A stretch of DNA of 64,000 bases from Acanthamoeba sp. SK_2022b (lineage: Eukaryota > Discosea > Longamoebia > Acanthamoebidae). Both the position numbers and the translations under genes were made by a program. The number at the start of each line of letters is the position of its first letter. The stretch's first letter is position 1. The stretch covers positions 1 to 64,000 of the forward strand of contig JANDJZ010001790.1 in NCBI GenBank assembly GCA_027943245.1, written 5' to 3'. The notes under the pieces were generated by a model, which saw only the letters and a program-made list of their open reading frames with translations, was not told the DNA's origin and ran no database searches. This document shows positions 1 to 10,589 of this stretch, in pieces.

Positions 1-552
1 CTGTTGAAGGACAAAGAACAGCTGCTGAACGCGGTGCGCCGCGTGCTGCCGCGCAATCGCGGCCTGGCGGGGCAGGTCTGGAACGAGATGAATCAGCAGA
101 TCACCAACTACATTCGCGGCAAGGTGCTGGAGATGGTGATTGTCGGCGTGGCGACCTACCTGGTGTTCGCCGTGCTGGACATGCGCTACTCGCTGTTGCT
201 GGCGGTGCTGGTGGGCTTCTCGGTGTTGATCCCCTACATCGGCGCGGTGCTGGTCACCATTCCGGTGGTGGTGGTGGCGCTGTTCCAGTGGGGCGTAGGC
301 GCCGATTTTTGGACGCTGATCGTCGCCTATCTGGTGGTGCAGGGGCTGGATGGCAACCTGCTGGTGCCCATTTTGTTCTCCGAAGCGGTCAACCTGCATC
401 CGCTGGTGATTATCCTGTCGGTGATCGTGTTCGGCGGGATGTGGGGCTTTTGGGGCGTGTTTTTCGCCATACCGCTGGCGACGCTGGTGAAGGCGGTGAT
501 CCATGCCTGGCCGGATGAACTGCGGGTCGAAGTGGAAGACAAGGCCGACTGA
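1..552 (+). CDS. perM: PerM/AI-2E transporter family permease, 3' part
   Basis: The reading frame is open from the first base, so the N-terminal half of the gene lies outside the window; the visible part is the last 183 codons. The protein is strongly hydrophobic, with several membrane segments. It ends in the pattern of the AI-2E exporter-like superfamily (PF01594): a glycine/proline-rich loop near a VLIPYIGA motif, then a [10 protein letters not shown] segment and a short charged tail. PerM is an inner-membrane permease of uncertain substrate. It is convergent with bcp, which matches the known perM-bcp neighbourhood. Family is secure from sequence; the transported substrate is unknown. Confidence 0.85.
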   Translation: MLKDKEQLLNAVRRVLPRNRGLAGQVWNEMNQQITNYIRGKVLEMVIVGVATYLVFAVLDMRYSLLLAVLVGFSVLIPYIGAVLVTIPVVVVALFQWGVGADFWTLIVAYLVVQGLDGNLLVPILFSEAVNLHPLVIILSVIVFGGMWGFWGVFFAIPLATLVKAVIHAWPDELRVEVEDKAD

Positions 553-563
553 CAGGGAAGAAA

Positions 564-590
564 CGAAGCGCAGCAGGCCGCTGCGCTTCG
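564..590. terminator. bidirectional hairpin between perM and bcp
   Basis: A perfect 11-bp inverted repeat with a 5-base loop lies between the two convergent stop codons. It lacks a long T-run on either side, so it may be a weak or factor-assisted terminator serving both genes. Confidence 0.5.
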
Positions 591-596
591 TGAGAA

Positions 597-1061
597 TTAC
601 TGCTGCAGGTAGCTCAGAACGATGTCGTGGTGATTGGTGGTTTTGAAATCATCAAACACTTTCTCAATCTTGCCTTTGCCATCGATCAGGAAACTGATGC
701 GGTGAATACCGTCGTAGGTCTTGCCCATGAAGGTTTTCTCGCCCCATACGCCAAACTGTTGCGCTACCTGATGATCTTCATCAGACAACAGCGTGAAGTT
801 GAGCAGCTCCTTTTCAGCGAAGCGCGACAGTTTTTCCGGTTTGTCGGTGCTGATGCCCAGCACTTCGACGCCGACCTTTTTCAATTCGTCCATGTTGTCC
901 CGCAGGCCGCAGGCTTGCACGGTGCAGCCCGGCGTCATCGCCTTCGGATAGAAATAGACCAATACTCGCTGTCCCTGGAAGTCGGCCAAATTAATTTCCT
1001 CACCGTCCTGGTCAGGCAAACTAAATTTCGGCGCTGTGTCACCGGCTTTCAATGGGCTCAT
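597..1061 (-). CDS. bcp: thiol peroxidase Bcp (peroxiredoxin)
   Basis: A 154-residue thioredoxin-fold peroxiredoxin of the BCP/PrxQ group that reduces hydroperoxides in the cytoplasm with electrons from thioredoxin. The peroxidatic cysteine is Cys46 in the PxxxTPGC motif and the resolving cysteine is Cys51, the spacing used by E. coli Bcp. Length matches the family. The ATG at 1061 is preferred over the adjacent GTG at 1064 because it gives the conserved MxPLKAGD start and sits after a GGAGAG ribosome site. It starts 2 bases after the gcvR stop, so the two are co-transcribed. Confidence 0.95.
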   Translation of the reverse strand: MSPLKAGDTAPKFSLPDQDGEEINLADFQGQRVLVYFYPKAMTPGCTVQACGLRDNMDELKKVGVEVLGISTDKPEKLSRFAEKELLNFTLLSDEDHQVAQQFGVWGEKTFMGKTYDGIHRISFLIDGKGKIEKVFDDFKTTNHHDIVLSYLQQ

Positions 1062-1063
1062 CA

Positions 1064-1678
1064 CTACTCTCCATCTTTCTCGTCATGCTGTGGATAGTTC
1101 ACCACGCTAATACTGCCTTGCGCGTTCAATTCTGTACATAGGCGATGGAAGGCTTGCTCAATATTTGAGGCGTCCCGATCGCCGGAGCTGTGGGCGGTGA
1201 TTTGGATATACAGCTGCGGCGGCAGGTCGCCGTCCGCCGGCTGCGTGCGCGAGACCAGTTCGGCGATATTCATCTGGCTGGAGTCGAACAGATCGGTAAA
1301 GCGTTCGATGATGTGCGGCGAGTCCTTCACTTCCACCTGCACCCACACCGTGGCCGGCATCGGCGGCCTTTCGTGCGAGTTTGTGCGCTTCATCACGATC
1401 AGCAGATCCAGCTCCGCGCCTTTTTGCGGCAGGGTGGATTCGATCAGGGTGATGGCGTTCCAGCTGCCGGACAGCAGCATGATGAACGTGAACTCCTCTC
1501 CCAGCATGGCCAGACGGCTATCTTCGATATTGCATCCGCAACTGCTGACGTGGCGGGTGATGGTATTGACGATTCCGGGGCGGTCGGCGCCGAGCGCGGT
1601 AATCACGAGATAGTGTTCGTCTGACTGAGGCAAAATAGCGCTTCCTGTCGTGCTTAATGGGGTTACCATGGTAAACAT
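1064..1678 (-). CDS. gcvR: glycine cleavage system transcriptional repressor GcvR
   Basis: GcvR has two ACT domains, roughly residues 20-95 and 110-195. It represses the gcv operon by binding the activator GcvA when glycine is low; it does not bind DNA itself. The core (HYLVITALGADRPGIVNTI and the SSCGCNIEDSRLAMLGEEF block) is nearly identical to the E. coli protein. The open frame continues upstream to 1780. I chose the ATG at 1678 because an AGGCGG ribosome site lies 8 bases before it; an in-frame ATG at 1669 is the alternative. The N-terminus is about 13 residues longer than in E. coli. The gene diverges from dapA and is followed by bcp. Confidence 0.93.
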   Translation of the reverse strand: MFTMVTPLSTTGSAILPQSDEHYLVITALGADRPGIVNTITRHVSSCGCNIEDSRLAMLGEEFTFIMLLSGSWNAITLIESTLPQKGAELDLLIVMKRTNSHERPPMPATVWVQVEVKDSPHIIERFTDLFDSSQMNIAELVSRTQPADGDLPPQLYIQITAHSSGDRDASNIEQAFHRLCTELNAQGSISVVNYPQHDEKDGE

Positions 1679-1779
1679 AAAAAAAACCGCCTGCCAAGCG
1701 CTTACAACGCGGTTGTGCGCTTGCTTTTGGATAGGCAGCAAAAGTACCATGAGTGACTTGTTTGTGGAGGGGACGGCCA

Positions 1780-2661
1780 ATGTTTACGGGAAGTATTGTT
1801 GCACTGGTTACGCCGATGGACGACAAAGGTGCTGTCGATCGCGCGAGCCTAAAAAAATTGATCGATTATCATGTAGCCAGTGGCACCGCGGCGATCGTTT
1901 CCGTAGGGACCACCGGCGAGTCCGCAACGCTTGCCCATGACGAGCACGTTGACGTGGTGCTGCAGACGCTGGAGCTGGCCGACGGCCGCATCCCGGTGAT
2001 CGCCGGCACCGGCGCCAACGCCACCGCCGAAGCCATCGCGCTCACCACCCGCTTCGCCAATACCGGCGTAGTGGGCTGCCTGACGGTGACGCCGTACTAC
2101 AATAAGCCGACGCAGGAAGGGCTGTACCAGCACTTCAAGGCGATCGCCGAGAGCACCGAGCTGCCGCAGATCCTGTATAACGTGCCTTCGCGCACCGGCT
2201 GCGACATGCTGCCGCCGACCATCGCTCGGCTGGCGAAAATCAAGAATATTGTTGCTGTAAAAGAAGCGACGGGGAACTTAAGTCGCGTTAGTCAGATCCA
2301 AGTGCTGGTTGACGATGAAGACTTCATTTTGCTGAGCGGCGACGACGCCAGCGGGCTGGACTTCATGCAACTGGGCGGCAAAGGGGTGATTTCCGTGACG
2401 GCCAACGTGGCCGCGCGCGAGATGGCGGAACTTTGCGCGCTGGCGGCGCAGGGCAAATTTGCCGAAGCGCGCCGCTTAAATCAGCGCTTGATGCCGTTGC
2501 ATCAGGATCTATTTGTAGAAGCAAACCCAATTCCGGTGAAGTGGGCCTGTAAGGCGTTGGGATTGATGGCAACCGATACGCTGCGTCTGCCAATGACGCC
2601 GTTGAGCGAAGCCGCCCGCCCGGTGGTGGAGCGCGCGCTGAAAAGCGTCGGCTTGCTGTAA
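1780..2661 (+). CDS. dapA: 4-hydroxy-tetrahydrodipicolinate synthase DapA
   Basis: A 293-residue TIM-barrel lyase that condenses pyruvate with aspartate semialdehyde, the first committed step of diaminopimelate and lysine synthesis. Visible features are the Schiff-base Lys161 in VAVKEATGN, Tyr133 in ILYN, and the GTTGES pyruvate-binding loop. The MFTGSIVA start and length match E. coli. The frame extends 9 codons upstream, but the ATG at 1780 has the ribosome site TGGAGGGG about 8 bases before it. bamC follows after 16 bases, the conserved dapA-bamC operon. Confidence 0.96.
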   Translation: MFTGSIVALVTPMDDKGAVDRASLKKLIDYHVASGTAAIVSVGTTGESATLAHDEHVDVVLQTLELADGRIPVIAGTGANATAEAIALTTRFANTGVVGCLTVTPYYNKPTQEGLYQHFKAIAESTELPQILYNVPSRTGCDMLPPTIARLAKIKNIVAVKEATGNLSRVSQIQVLVDDEDFILLSGDDASGLDFMQLGGKGVISVTANVAAREMAELCALAAQGKFAEARRLNQRLMPLHQDLFVEANPIPVKWACKALGLMATDTLRLPMTPLSEAARPVVERALKSVGLL

Positions 2662-2677
2662 CTCTAAGGGAAATTTG

Positions 2678-3730
2678 ATGGCTTATTCATTGCAAAAGTC
2701 GACGGTAGCAAAAGTAGTGGGCATCTCTTTGGTGATGATGCTGGCAGCCTGCAGCAGCGATCAGCGCTACAAGCGCCAGGTCAGCGGCGACGAGGCTTAC
2801 CTCGACGCGGCTCCGCTCAAGGCGCTGAACGCGCCGTCCGGCATGATCCTGCCGGTGCAGAGCGGCAACTATGACGTTCCCGCCACGACGCTGCAAGGCA
2901 ACGTCGGCAAGCAACTGGACATTCGTCCGCCGGTGCAGCCGTTGGCGCTGCTGAGCGGTTCACGCGCGCAATACGCCGGCGACAGCGGCACGCTGCTGCT
3001 GGAAAACAGCCCGCAGAATCAGAACCTGTGGTCGCGCGTAGTCAGCCTGCTGCAGGCGAAGAACATCGCGATCGCTTCCCGCCAGGACGCCGGTCAGACC
3101 CTGACCACCGACTGGGTGAAGTGGAACCGTCTGGACGAAGACAACCAGTACGAAGGCCGTTATCAGATCAGCGTGCAGCAGCAGGGCTATCAGCAGGCGC
3201 TGGTGGTGAAAAGCGTTGGCCTGCAGCAGCAGGGCAAGACCGAACAGGTGACCGATCAGTCTGAGATTCAGCGCTACAACGGCATGATGATCAACACCCT
3301 GATCGAAGGCCTGGACAAGCAGGACAACCTGGCGAGCAGCCAGACCGCCAGCCGCTTCGGCGCGCTGGACGTGCAGAGCGGCGCCGATGACACCGGCCTG
3401 CCGATGCTGGTGGTGCGCGGCCCGTACACCGTGGTGTGGGATCGCCTGCCGGCGGCGCTCGAAAAACTGGGGATGAAAGTGGGTGACCGCAGCCGTCCGC
3501 AGGGCACCGTCGCCGTGACCTACAAGTCCTTGAGCAGCAGCGATTGGGATGCGTTGGGCGTCAAGGATCCTGAACTGGCGGAAGGCGATTACAAACTGCA
3601 GGTCGGCGATCTCAACAACCGCACCAGCCTGCAATTCATCGATCCGAAAGGCAAACCGCTGACCCAGTCGAAAAACGACGCACTGGTGGCGGCATTCCAG
3701 TCTGCCTTCAGTAAAACCAGCGTTAAATAA
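2678..3730 (+). CDS. bamC: outer-membrane assembly lipoprotein BamC (NlpB)
   Basis: A 350-residue lipoprotein of the BAM complex, which inserts beta-barrel proteins into the outer membrane. The signal peptide ends in a lipobox LAAC with lipidated Cys25. The BamD-binding unstructured N-terminal stretch follows ([12 protein letters not shown]), then two helix-grip domains; conserved blocks [13 protein letters not shown] and [10 protein letters not shown] are visible. The ATG at 2678, after CTAAGGGAA, is preferred over the TTG one codon upstream. It is the second gene after dapA and is closed by an intrinsic terminator. Confidence 0.96.
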   Translation: MAYSLQKSTVAKVVGISLVMMLAACSSDQRYKRQVSGDEAYLDAAPLKALNAPSGMILPVQSGNYDVPATTLQGNVGKQLDIRPPVQPLALLSGSRAQYAGDSGTLLLENSPQNQNLWSRVVSLLQAKNIAIASRQDAGQTLTTDWVKWNRLDEDNQYEGRYQISVQQQGYQQALVVKSVGLQQQGKTEQVTDQSEIQRYNGMMINTLIEGLDKQDNLASSQTASRFGALDVQSGADDTGLPMLVVRGPYTVVWDRLPAALEKLGMKVGDRSRPQGTVAVTYKSLSSSDWDALGVKDPELAEGDYKLQVGDLNNRTSLQFIDPKGKPLTQSKNDALVAAFQSAFSKTSVK

Positions 3731-3733
3731 TCA

Positions 3734-3757
3734 AAAAGGGGCTTCGGCCCCTTTTTG
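3734..3757 (+). terminator. intrinsic terminator after bamC
   Basis: An A5 run, GGGGC, TTCG tetraloop, GCCCC and a T5 run form a classic rho-independent terminator 4 bases past the bamC stop codon. Confidence 0.9.
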
Positions 3758-3767
3758 TTTTGTCGAT

Positions 3768-3783
3768 ACGGTATCGTTTGCGT
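3768..3783 (+). promoter_or_regulatory. PurR operator upstream of purC
   Basis: The 16-mer ACGGTATCGTTTGCGT matches the PurR consensus ACGCAAACGTTTGCGT at 13 of 16 positions. It lies 117 bases before the purC start, in the only promoter-bearing gap of this stretch. PurR repression of purC with hypoxanthine or guanine as corepressor is established in E. coli. Confidence 0.75.
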
Positions 3784-3900
3784 CGCAGGTTTGGCACAAT
3801 AGTGTCCGGCACGCCAAAGAATTCATTAGGTCAATTCTATACCCCCTAATTTCGGGCCGCGCTCGGGAGACAACGGGGATACATCACTGGAGTAAGTAAG

Positions 3901-4614
3901 ATGCAAAAGCTAGCTGAGCTGTATCGCGGAAAGGCAAAAACCGTTTACACCACCGAGAATCCCGATCTGTTGGTGTTGGAGTTCCGCAACGATACGTCAG
4001 CACTGGATGGTCAGCGCATTGAGCAGTTCGATCGCAAAGGCATGGTGAACAACAAGTTCAACCATTTCATCATGAGCAAACTGGAAGAAGCCGGCATCCC
4101 GACCCAGATGGAGCGTCTGCTGTCCGACAACGAAGTGCTGGTGAAGAAGCTGGACATGGTGCCGGTGGAGTGCGTGATCCGCAACCGCGCTGCCGGTTCG
4201 CTGGTGAAGCGTCTGGGCATCGAAGAAGGCCTGGTGCTGAATCCGCCGCTGTTCGATCTGTTCCTGAAAAACGATGCCATGCACGATCCGATGGTCAACG
4301 AATCCTACTGCGAAACCTTTGGCTGGGTGAGCAAAGAGCATCTGGCGCGCATGCGCGAGCTGAGCTACCGCGCCAACGACGTGTTGACCCAGCTGTTCGA
4401 CGACGCGGGCCTGATCCTGGTCGACTTCAAGCTGGAGTTCGGCCTGTTCAACGGTGAAGTGGTGCTGGGCGATGAGTTCTCGCCGGACGGCAGCCGCCTA
4501 TGGGACAAAAACACCCTGGACAAGATGGACAAAGACCGTTTCCGTCAAAGCCTGGGCGGCCTGATCGAAGCCTATGAAGAAGTGGCGCGCCGCATCGGCG
4601 TGAAGCTCGACTAA
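3901..4614 (+). CDS. purC: phosphoribosylaminoimidazole-succinocarboxamide synthase PurC
   Basis: SAICAR synthetase, 237 residues and so the same length as the E. coli enzyme. It joins aspartate to CAIR with ATP in purine synthesis. Recognisable blocks are the [10 protein letters not shown] nucleotide loop at the N-terminus, [12 protein letters not shown] around residues 84-95, LVDFKLEFG, and [14 protein letters not shown] near residues 190-203. The start follows GGAGTAAGTAAG. A PurR site lies upstream. The leader is about 150 bases, and no other gene lies between bamC and purC. Confidence 0.97.
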   Translation: MQKLAELYRGKAKTVYTTENPDLLVLEFRNDTSALDGQRIEQFDRKGMVNNKFNHFIMSKLEEAGIPTQMERLLSDNEVLVKKLDMVPVECVIRNRAAGSLVKRLGIEEGLVLNPPLFDLFLKNDAMHDPMVNESYCETFGWVSKEHLARMRELSYRANDVLTQLFDDAGLILVDFKLEFGLFNGEVVLGDEFSPDGSRLWDKNTLDKMDKDRFRQSLGGLIEAYEEVARRIGVKLD

Positions 4615-4823
4615 GCATTGGCACCGCCATTCGGGGCGATCCGGCCGGATCGTCCCGCTATTCTGCGTTTTTCCAGAAAATTTCTACATTTCCTCCGCGG
4701 CAGACCATTTATAATGATGGATGCGAGATGACTAAAACCTATCCCACTCAGGCTTGAAGCTGCCTTTGCGCTTACGATCGCGGCGCAACTTCAACGAGCA
4801 GGGGAAATATCTGGAGTATATTT

Positions 4824-5693
4824 ATGCGTTGGCAAGGGCGTCGGGAAAGTGACAATGTTGAGGATCGTCGCGGGCAGTCTTCAGGTTTGGGCGGCGGTGG
4901 CGGCGGTTTCCGCGTGCCGGTGCGCGGCAAGGGCGGCATCGTCATTTTGGTGGTGGTGCTGGTGGCCGGCTATTACGGCATCGATCTGTCGCCGCTGTTG
5001 AACGGCGGTAACGTCGCACCGCAGGGTCAACAGCAGAGCGCCAACATCAGTCCGAAAGACGATGAACTGGCCAAATTCACTTCGGTGGTACTGGCCTCCA
5101 CCGAGGATAACTGGAAAGAGATTTTCCAGCGCATGGGCAAAACCTATCAACCGCCGAAGCTGGTGATGTATCGCGGCGTCACGCGCACCAGCTGCGGCAC
5201 CGGCCAGGCGGCGATGGGGCCGTTCTACTGCCCGGGCGACAGAACGGTGTATATCGATCTGTCTTTCTATCAGGACATGAAAACCAAGCTGGGCGCCGGC
5301 GGTGATTTTGCCCAGGCCTATGTGGTGGCGCACGAAGTCGGCCACCACGTGCAGAACCTGCTGGGCATCGAGCCCAAGGTGCGCCAGATGCAGCAGGGCG
5401 CCAGCCAGGCGGAAGTGAACCGTCTGTCGGTGAAAATGGAGCTGCAGGCGGACTGCTTCGCCGGCGTGTGGGGTAAATACGCCGAGAAGCAGCAGATGCT
5501 GGAAGAGGGCGACCTGCAGGCGGCGCTGAATGCCGCGCAGGCGATTGGCGACGATCGGTTGCAGCAGCAGAGCCAGGGCCGCGTCGTGCCGGACAGCTTC
5601 ACCCACGGCACCTCTCAGCAGCGCTATACCTGGTTTAAACAGGGCTTCGACAGCGGCGATCCCAATACCTGCAACACCTTCGCATCCCGTTAA
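4824..5693 (+). CDS. ypfJ: neutral zinc metallopeptidase YpfJ
   Basis: A 289-residue member of the neutral zinc metallopeptidase family PF04228. Order: a charged and glycine-rich cytoplasmic head (1-37), one membrane anchor (about 38-55), then a periplasmic domain with the zinc motif HEVGHH at 170-175 and the downstream [11 protein letters not shown] segment, which supplies the third ligand. The conserved [16 protein letters not shown] start fixes the initiation codon, preceded by CTGGAG. The physiological substrate is not established. It ends in a strong terminator before tmcA. Confidence 0.93.
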   Translation: MRWQGRRESDNVEDRRGQSSGLGGGGGGFRVPVRGKGGIVILVVVLVAGYYGIDLSPLLNGGNVAPQGQQQSANISPKDDELAKFTSVVLASTEDNWKEIFQRMGKTYQPPKLVMYRGVTRTSCGTGQAAMGPFYCPGDRTVYIDLSFYQDMKTKLGAGGDFAQAYVVAHEVGHHVQNLLGIEPKVRQMQQGASQAEVNRLSVKMELQADCFAGVWGKYAEKQQMLEEGDLQAALNAAQAIGDDRLQQQSQGRVVPDSFTHGTSQQRYTWFKQGFDSGDPNTCNTFASR

Positions 5694-5702
5694 CGCCTCA
5701 AG

Positions 5703-5730
5703 TGCCGGAGCCTGACTCCGGCATTTTTTT
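5703..5730 (+). terminator. intrinsic terminator between ypfJ and tmcA
   Basis: A perfect 8-bp stem TGCCGGAG/CTCCGGCA with a 5-base loop is followed by seven T. It lies inside the longest open frame of tmcA, which argues that tmcA starts downstream at 5750. Confidence 0.88.
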
Positions 5731-5749
5731 CGGATTGAGATACAGCCTT

Positions 5750-7762
5750 ATGTTACAGGCAGCGCAACAACTCATGCGGCGACAGGGCATCCGGCGCCTG
5801 CTGGTGCTCAGCGGTGAGCCCGACTGGTGTCGCGAACAGGCGCAGCGGCTGGCGGCGACGCTGCCGGGCGACTGGCCGTGGGTGGGGGAAAACCCGCCGC
5901 CCGGCCTGTCGGCGTTGGCGAGCGGCGCAGTGCGCCAACTGCTGGGGCAGGAACGGCTGCACGCGGTGTTCGACGCCGGTCAGTCGCTGGACGTTGAGGC
6001 GTTGGCGGCGCTGTGCGGCGCACTGCGTGCCGGCAGCTGGCTGCTGTTGCTGACGCCGCCCTGGCGGCAATGGCCGCAGCAGCCGGACGGCGACAGCCTG
6101 CGCTGGAGCGATTGCCCGCAGCCAATTACCACCCCGCATTTCATCCACCACCTGCAGCAGCATCTGGCCGACGACCGCGAAGTGACGATCTGGCGGCAGG
6201 ATGAGCCCCTGACGTTGGCCGCGCTGCCGGCGCGTGAAGGATGGCAGCCGCCGGACGGCCGGCCGACCGAGGAACAACAGGCGATCTTGACGACGCTGCT
6301 GCAGGCCGAATCCGGCGTGTGGGTGTTGACCGCCGCCCGCGGCCGCGGCAAATCGACGCTGGCCGGCATGCTGGTGGCGCAGTCGCCGCTGACCTGTTGG
6401 ATAACCGGGCCGAGCCGCGCCGCCACTGAGGTGGCCGGGGAATGGGCGCAGGGGCGCGCGCAGTTTTGGGCGCCCGATGCCCTGTTGGCGCAGTGCCGGG
6501 AGGGGGACGTCAGCGCCGTGGGGTGGCTGCTGGTGGATGAAGCGGCGGCGATCCCCGCGCCGTTGTTGCAGCAGCTGATCGGTTATTTCCCGCGCGTGCT
6601 GCTGACCACCACGGTGCAGGGCTATGAGGGCACCGGCCGCGGTTTTCTGCTGAAGTTTTGCGCCGGGCTGCCTTCCTATCAGGCGTTGAGCCTGCAACAG
6701 CCGATGCGCTGGGCGCAGGGGGATGCGCTGGAACGGATAACGGACAATGCGCTGTTGTTCAACGAGCTGCCCGCCTGGCCGGCGGATGGCCAGACGATCG
6801 ATTACAGCCAGGCGGACCAGCGCGAACTGTGCGCCGATCCGCAGCGGCTGGCGCGTTTCTATGCTCTGCTGAGCAGCGCGCATTACCGCACTTCGCCGCT
6901 GGATTTGCGCAGGCTGATGGATGCACCCGGCATGCACTTCGGGCTGGCGCAGGCCGGGCAGGAGGTGGTCGGCGCCGTGTGGCTGGTGGACGAAGGCGGC
7001 TTGAGCGCCGAGTTGGCGCACGATGTGTGGGCTGGCCGCCGCCGGCCGCGCGGCAACCTGGTGGCACAGTCGCTGGCGGCGCATGGCGGCCAGTGGTGGG
7101 CGCCGACGCTGCGGTCACGGCGTATTACCCGCATCGCGACGCTGCCGGCGTTGCGGCGGCAGGGTATCGCGCGTCAGCTGGTCGAACGGCAACGCCGCCA
7201 GGCGCAGGGGCTGGATTTTCTGTCGGTCAGCTTTGGCTATACCGAGCCGCTGTGGCGCTTTTGGCAATCCTGCGGTTTCGAGCTGGTGCGCATCGGCAGC
7301 AAGCCGGAGGCCAGCAGCGGCTGCTATACCGCGATGGCTATCTTGCCCCTGAGCGAGCAAGGAGAGGCGCTGCGGCACGCTGCGCACAAGCATCTGGCGC
7401 GCGACTGGCCCTGGCTACGGCAGCGCATTGAACTCGCGCTGGCGATCCCGGGCGACGACGGCGACACGCCGCTGGGCGAAGAGGATTGGCGCGAGCTGGC
7501 CGGGTTCGCTTTCGCCCATCGGCCGCTGGAGGCCAGCCTGGGGGCACTGCAGCGTTTGCTGTTGGCCAGCAATCTGCCGCTGCCCGCGCTGCGCGGCCAT
7601 CTGCAACGGCGGCAATCCCCGGCGGCCTGCGCGGAGCTGGCGGGCGTCAGCGGCCAGAAAGCCTTGCTGCGCCACTGGCGGCACGAAGCGGCGCAGGCGC
7701 TGGAACAGCTGAATGCGCAGCACTGCCGCTACTGGCGCGACTGGACGCAGTCGTTGCAATAA
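5750..7762 (+). CDS. tmcA: tRNA(Met) cytidine acetyltransferase TmcA
   Basis: A 670-residue enzyme that makes N4-acetylcytidine at the wobble base of elongator tRNA-Met using acetyl-CoA and ATP. Domains: an N-terminal region; a RecA-like helicase module with Walker A AARGRGKS at about 195-202, a Walker [13 protein letters not shown] segment and motif [14 protein letters not shown]; a GNAT acetyltransferase module containing [14 protein letters not shown] and the acetyl-CoA loop RRQGIARQL; and a C-terminal tRNA-binding tail. The open frame reaches back to 5702 through the ypfJ terminator, so the ATG at 5750 is chosen; this gives nearly the E. coli length of 671. Confidence 0.95.
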   Translation: MLQAAQQLMRRQGIRRLLVLSGEPDWCREQAQRLAATLPGDWPWVGENPPPGLSALASGAVRQLLGQERLHAVFDAGQSLDVEALAALCGALRAGSWLLLLTPPWRQWPQQPDGDSLRWSDCPQPITTPHFIHHLQQHLADDREVTIWRQDEPLTLAALPAREGWQPPDGRPTEEQQAILTTLLQAESGVWVLTAARGRGKSTLAGMLVAQSPLTCWITGPSRAATEVAGEWAQGRAQFWAPDALLAQCREGDVSAVGWLLVDEAAAIPAPLLQQLIGYFPRVLLTTTVQGYEGTGRGFLLKFCAGLPSYQALSLQQPMRWAQGDALERITDNALLFNELPAWPADGQTIDYSQADQRELCADPQRLARFYALLSSAHYRTSPLDLRRLMDAPGMHFGLAQAGQEVVGAVWLVDEGGLSAELAHDVWAGRRRPRGNLVAQSLAAHGGQWWAPTLRSRRITRIATLPALRRQGIARQLVERQRRQAQGLDFLSVSFGYTEPLWRFWQSCGFELVRIGSKPEASSGCYTAMAILPLSEQGEALRHAAHKHLARDWPWLRQRIELALAIPGDDGDTPLGEEDWRELAGFAFAHRPLEASLGALQRLLLASNLPLPALRGHLQRRQSPAACAELAGVSGQKALLRHWRHEAAQALEQLNAQHCRYWRDWTQSLQ

Positions 7763-7882
7763 ATTGAATAACTCGCTCAATAAAACCCGATTTTCCCGAT
7801 TTCTCAACGGCGTATAGTCACTGTCAGCGGTGAGGCGACGACTGTCGCCGCACCAGGTTGGGTTACTATTAAGGAGTCATCG

Positions 7883-8572
7883 ATGAAACATGAGCATTTC
7901 GTTGTCCAAAGCCCGGCGACCCCGGCGGCGCAGCTGATCTTGCTGTTTCACGGTGTCGGCGACAACCCGGTGGCGATGGGGGAGATCGGCAGCTACTTCG
8001 CCAAAGACTTTCCTCAGGCACAGGTGGTGAGCATCGGAGGCCCCGAAGCGTTCGGCAACGGCGCCGGGCGCCAGTGGTTTTCGGTGCAGGACGTGACCGA
8101 AGAGAACCGCGCGGCCCGCATCGCAGACGTAATGCCGCAGTTTGTGGCGGTGGTGCGCCATTGGCAGCAGCTGAGCGGCGTAGGCTATGCCGGCACGGCG
8201 CTGGTGGGGTTCTCGCAGGGGGCGATCATGGCGCTTGAGGCGCTAAAAGCGGAAACCCGGCTGGCCGGGCGCGTGGTCGCGTTTAGCGGGCGTTTTGCCC
8301 AGCTGCCTGAGCAGGCTTTCGGCGACAGCGTGGTGCATTTGATCCACGGTGAAGATGACGCGGTGATCGCGGTGCAACACGCTCACGCGGCGGCAGAAGC
8401 GCTACGGGCCGGCGGCGCCGATTTTACGCTGGACGTGGAGGAAAACGTCGGGCACGCAATCAACCAGGGCATGATGAACGCCGCGCTGGAAAGGCTGCAT
8501 TATTATGTGCCGCAGCGCTACTGGGACGAGGCATTGTCCGGCAAGCGCGGCGAGCTGATCGCCTTTCGCTAA
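7883..8572 (+). CDS. ypfH: carboxylesterase YpfH (alpha/beta hydrolase)
   Basis: A 229-residue cytoplasmic esterase of the phospholipase/carboxylesterase (APEH-like) family. The nucleophile is Ser111 in GFSQG; the acid and base follow in the HGEDDAVI segment and in NVGHAI. An LFHGVGDNP oxyanion loop sits near residue 21. An AAGGAG ribosome site precedes the ATG. It is convergent with ypfN, with a terminator in between. The natural substrate is unknown. Confidence 0.92.
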   Translation: MKHEHFVVQSPATPAAQLILLFHGVGDNPVAMGEIGSYFAKDFPQAQVVSIGGPEAFGNGAGRQWFSVQDVTEENRAARIADVMPQFVAVVRHWQQLSGVGYAGTALVGFSQGAIMALEALKAETRLAGRVVAFSGRFAQLPEQAFGDSVVHLIHGEDDAVIAVQHAHAAAEALRAGGADFTLDVEENVGHAINQGMMNAALERLHYYVPQRYWDEALSGKRGELIAFR

Positions 8573-8600
8573 AAATTCAGGGCGCCGATGAGCGCCCTGA
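8571..8600 (-). terminator. terminator of the yffB-dapE-ypfN operon
   Basis: A 9-bp perfect stem TCAGGGCGC/GCGCCCTGA with a 6-base loop lies just after the ypfN stop. Read on the minus strand it is followed by ATTTTT. On the plus strand it falls 4 bases after the ypfH stop and may act in both directions. Confidence 0.75.
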
Positions 8601-8602
8601 TG

Positions 8603-8788
8603 TCATTTCTTTTTCGGCCAGTCGTCTTCGTCATCCCACTGGGCGTTGTTGTCGCGGTGCGGCGGTATCTCCGGCTTGTTGGCCAGATAGCTTTTCACGT
8701 CGACGCGGCGCAGTTCCTTAATGCCGCTGACGACCATTCCCACCAGAACCAGCAGGATAATCCACCAGTAATCAGCTAACCATTGCAT
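8603..8788 (-). CDS. ypfN: small membrane protein YpfN (UPF0370)
   Basis: A 61-residue protein with one N-terminal membrane segment ([16 protein letters not shown], about residues 8-23) and a conserved cytosolic tail with [10 protein letters not shown] and DDEDDWPKK. These are the signatures of UPF0370/YpfN, which is 66 residues in E. coli. Function is not known. It is the last gene of the minus-strand operon, 2 bases after the M15 peptidase gene. Confidence 0.92.
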   Translation of the reverse strand: MQWLADYWWIILLVLVGMVVSGIKELRRVDVKSYLANKPEIPPHRDNNAQWDDEDDWPKKK

Positions 8789-8790
8789 AG

Positions 8791-9465
8791 CTACTCCTTT
8801 CCTTCACTGCGTATAAAACGCGAAAAAATCGATGGCAGATGGCGTTCGAGCCATTCGGCACCGGCGACCTCCTTATCTTGCCAGGCCGTCAGCAACAGCG
8901 CCGGGGTCAGCAAATGCTCGGCTTCTTGCGCCAGCGGCCGGTAGCTCAGATGCCACGGCTCTACCGCCACGCCGCCGCTGTCTTCGGTAAAGGGGCGATA
9001 GAAACCGAACTCGGCCATATGCGCCGTCAGCCACTGGTTGAGCGGCGCAAAGTAACCGCCTTCTTCATATTCCCACGGCTCCAGCTGCAGCTTTTGCCCT
9101 TCCGGCAGCAGCGACGGGTCGTACACGTCGAGATCGCTGCCCCAGTGATGGCGGCTGGCGCCCGGCAGGGCCGACCAGCGCAGGATCGCCTCACAGCGCT
9201 CGGCGGCGGACAGCGGCGCAACGTCTATCGGGCGGCTGTCCTTATCTAATACTGGCCGCTGGCCGCAGAATTTGCCATTCCAGATAGCCAACTGCCGGTC
9301 GAAATCGCGGAAGGTGCTGGCGGGCTGGAGATCGAATCCCGCCTCACGCGCCGCCTGCTGCATCGCCAGAAAGGCGTTGACCGCCTGCGGCTGCAGCCGG
9401 TGGTTCCCGCTCAGCGGCGCCAGGTGTTCGGTTGAGCGGCCGGTGAGCATCTCTGCGTTGATCAT
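8791..9465 (-). CDS. M15 family metallopeptidase (D-Ala-D-Ala carboxypeptidase-like)
   Basis: A 224-residue protein of the LAS/VanY superfamily, which cuts peptidoglycan peptides. The zinc motif SxHxxGxxxD is visible as S104-R-H106-HWGS-D-L-D113, followed by the catalytic ExWH motif as E169-P-W-H172. No signal peptide is evident, which suggests a cytoplasmic role such as recycling of muropeptides, though this is inference. The true start is the ATG at 9465, which overlaps the dapE stop codon as ATGA; the longer frame begins inside dapE. Translational coupling to dapE (diaminopimelate synthesis) fits a peptidoglycan job. As I recall, E. coli lacks this gene between dapE and ypfN. Confidence 0.85.
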   Translation of the reverse strand: MINAEMLTGRSTEHLAPLSGNHRLQPQAVNAFLAMQQAAREAGFDLQPASTFRDFDRQLAIWNGKFCGQRPVLDKDSRPIDVAPLSAAERCEAILRWSALPGASRHHWGSDLDVYDPSLLPEGQKLQLEPWEYEEGGYFAPLNQWLTAHMAEFGFYRPFTEDSGGVAVEPWHLSYRPLAQEAEHLLTPALLLTAWQDKEVAGAEWLERHLPSIFSRFIRSEGKE

Positions 9466-10589
9466 GCGACCAATTGCTCCATGATGCGTTGATACATGCG
9501 GCTCAGCAGCTGCAGATCCGCGGCGTTGACACATTCGTTGACCTTGTGGATGGTGGCGTTGACCGGCCCCAGTTCCACCACCTGCGCGCCCATCTGCGCG
9601 ATGAAGCGGCCGTCGGAGGTGCCGCCGGTGGTCAGCAGCTGCGGCGTCAGTTCAGAATAGTGCTCGACGGCGTTGACCACCGCATCCACCAGCGCGCCGC
9701 GCGAGGTGAGGAACGGTTGGCCGGACAGCCGCCACTCGATGCTGTAATTCAACTGGTGGCGTTCCAGCAGCTCTTCCACGCGCTGCTTGATCATCGCATC
9801 GGTGAGTTCGGTGCTGAAACGGAAGTTGAACTGCACGTAAAGATCGCCTGGGATCACGTTGTTGCTGCCGGTACCGGCCTGCACGTTGGCGATCTGCATG
9901 CTGGTCGGCGGGAAGAACTCGTTGCCGCGATCCCATTCGATCGCCACCAGTTCATTCAGCGCCGGCATGGCACGGTGCACCGGGTTGTCGGCCAGGTGCG
10001 GATAGGCGACGTGCCCCTGCACGCCGTGAATGTGCAGGTTGGCGGTGATGGAGCCGCGTCGGCCGTTTTTCACCACGTCGCCGACGCGCTCGGTGCTGGA
10101 CGGCTCGCCGACCAGGCAGTAATCCAGGCGCTCATTGCGCGCCATCAGCGTTTCGACCACTTTAACCGTGCCGTGGGTGGCGCTGGCCTCTTCGTCGGAG
10201 GTGATCAGAAAAGCCAGGCGGCCCTGGTGATTCGGGTTGGCGGCGACAAAGCGCTCTGCGGCCACCACCATCGCGGCCAACGAGCCTTTCATGTCTGCCG
10301 CACCTCGGCCATACAGCATGCCGTCGCGGATCGCCGGTTCAAACGGCGGGTTATCCCAACGCTTTTCATCGCCGGTCGGCACCACGTCGGTATGCCCGGC
10401 AAACGCCAGGGTTTGCCCTTCGCCGCGCCAGGCCCAGAAGTTTTGGGTGTCTTCGAAGTCCATCGCCTCGACGGTGAAACCGATCGCCTGCAGGCGATCG
10501 ATCATCAGCTGCTGGCAGCCTTCGTCATTTGGGCTGAGGGAAGGGCGTTTAATCAGCTGTTGGGCCAGTTCGATAACCGGGCAAGTCAT
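9462..10589 (-). CDS. dapE: succinyl-diaminopimelate desuccinylase DapE
   Basis: A 375-residue M20 family di-zinc amidase that converts N-succinyl-LL-diaminopimelate to LL-diaminopimelate plus succinate. Metal and catalytic residues are visible in the AGHTDVVP motif (His66, Asp68), in [10 protein letters not shown], and in the TSDEEA pair of glutamates near 134-135. [11 protein letters not shown] block marks the C-terminal part of the catalytic domain. The start overlaps the yffB stop, and the stop overlaps the M15 peptidase start, so three genes are translationally coupled. Confidence 0.96.
   Translation of the reverse strand: MTCPVIELAQQLIKRPSLSPNDEGCQQLMIDRLQAIGFTVEAMDFEDTQNFWAWRGEGQTLAFAGHTDVVPTGDEKRWDNPPFEPAIRDGMLYGRGAADMKGSLAAMVVAAERFVAANPNHQGRLAFLITSDEEASATHGTVKVVETLMARNERLDYCLVGEPSSTERVGDVVKNGRRGSITANLHIHGVQGHVAYPHLADNPVHRAMPALNELVAIEWDRGNEFFPPTSMQIANVQAGTGSNNVIPGDLYVQFNFRFSTELTDAMIKQRVEELLERHQLNYSIEWRLSGQPFLTSRGALVDAVVNAVEHYSELTPQLLTTGGTSDGRFIAQMGAQVVELGPVNATIHKVNECVNAADLQLLSRMYQRIMEQLVA

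Noticed and set aside
5753..7084. A 443-codon minus-strand frame inside tmcA
   Set aside because: Arg/Gln/Ala-rich shadow without motifs.
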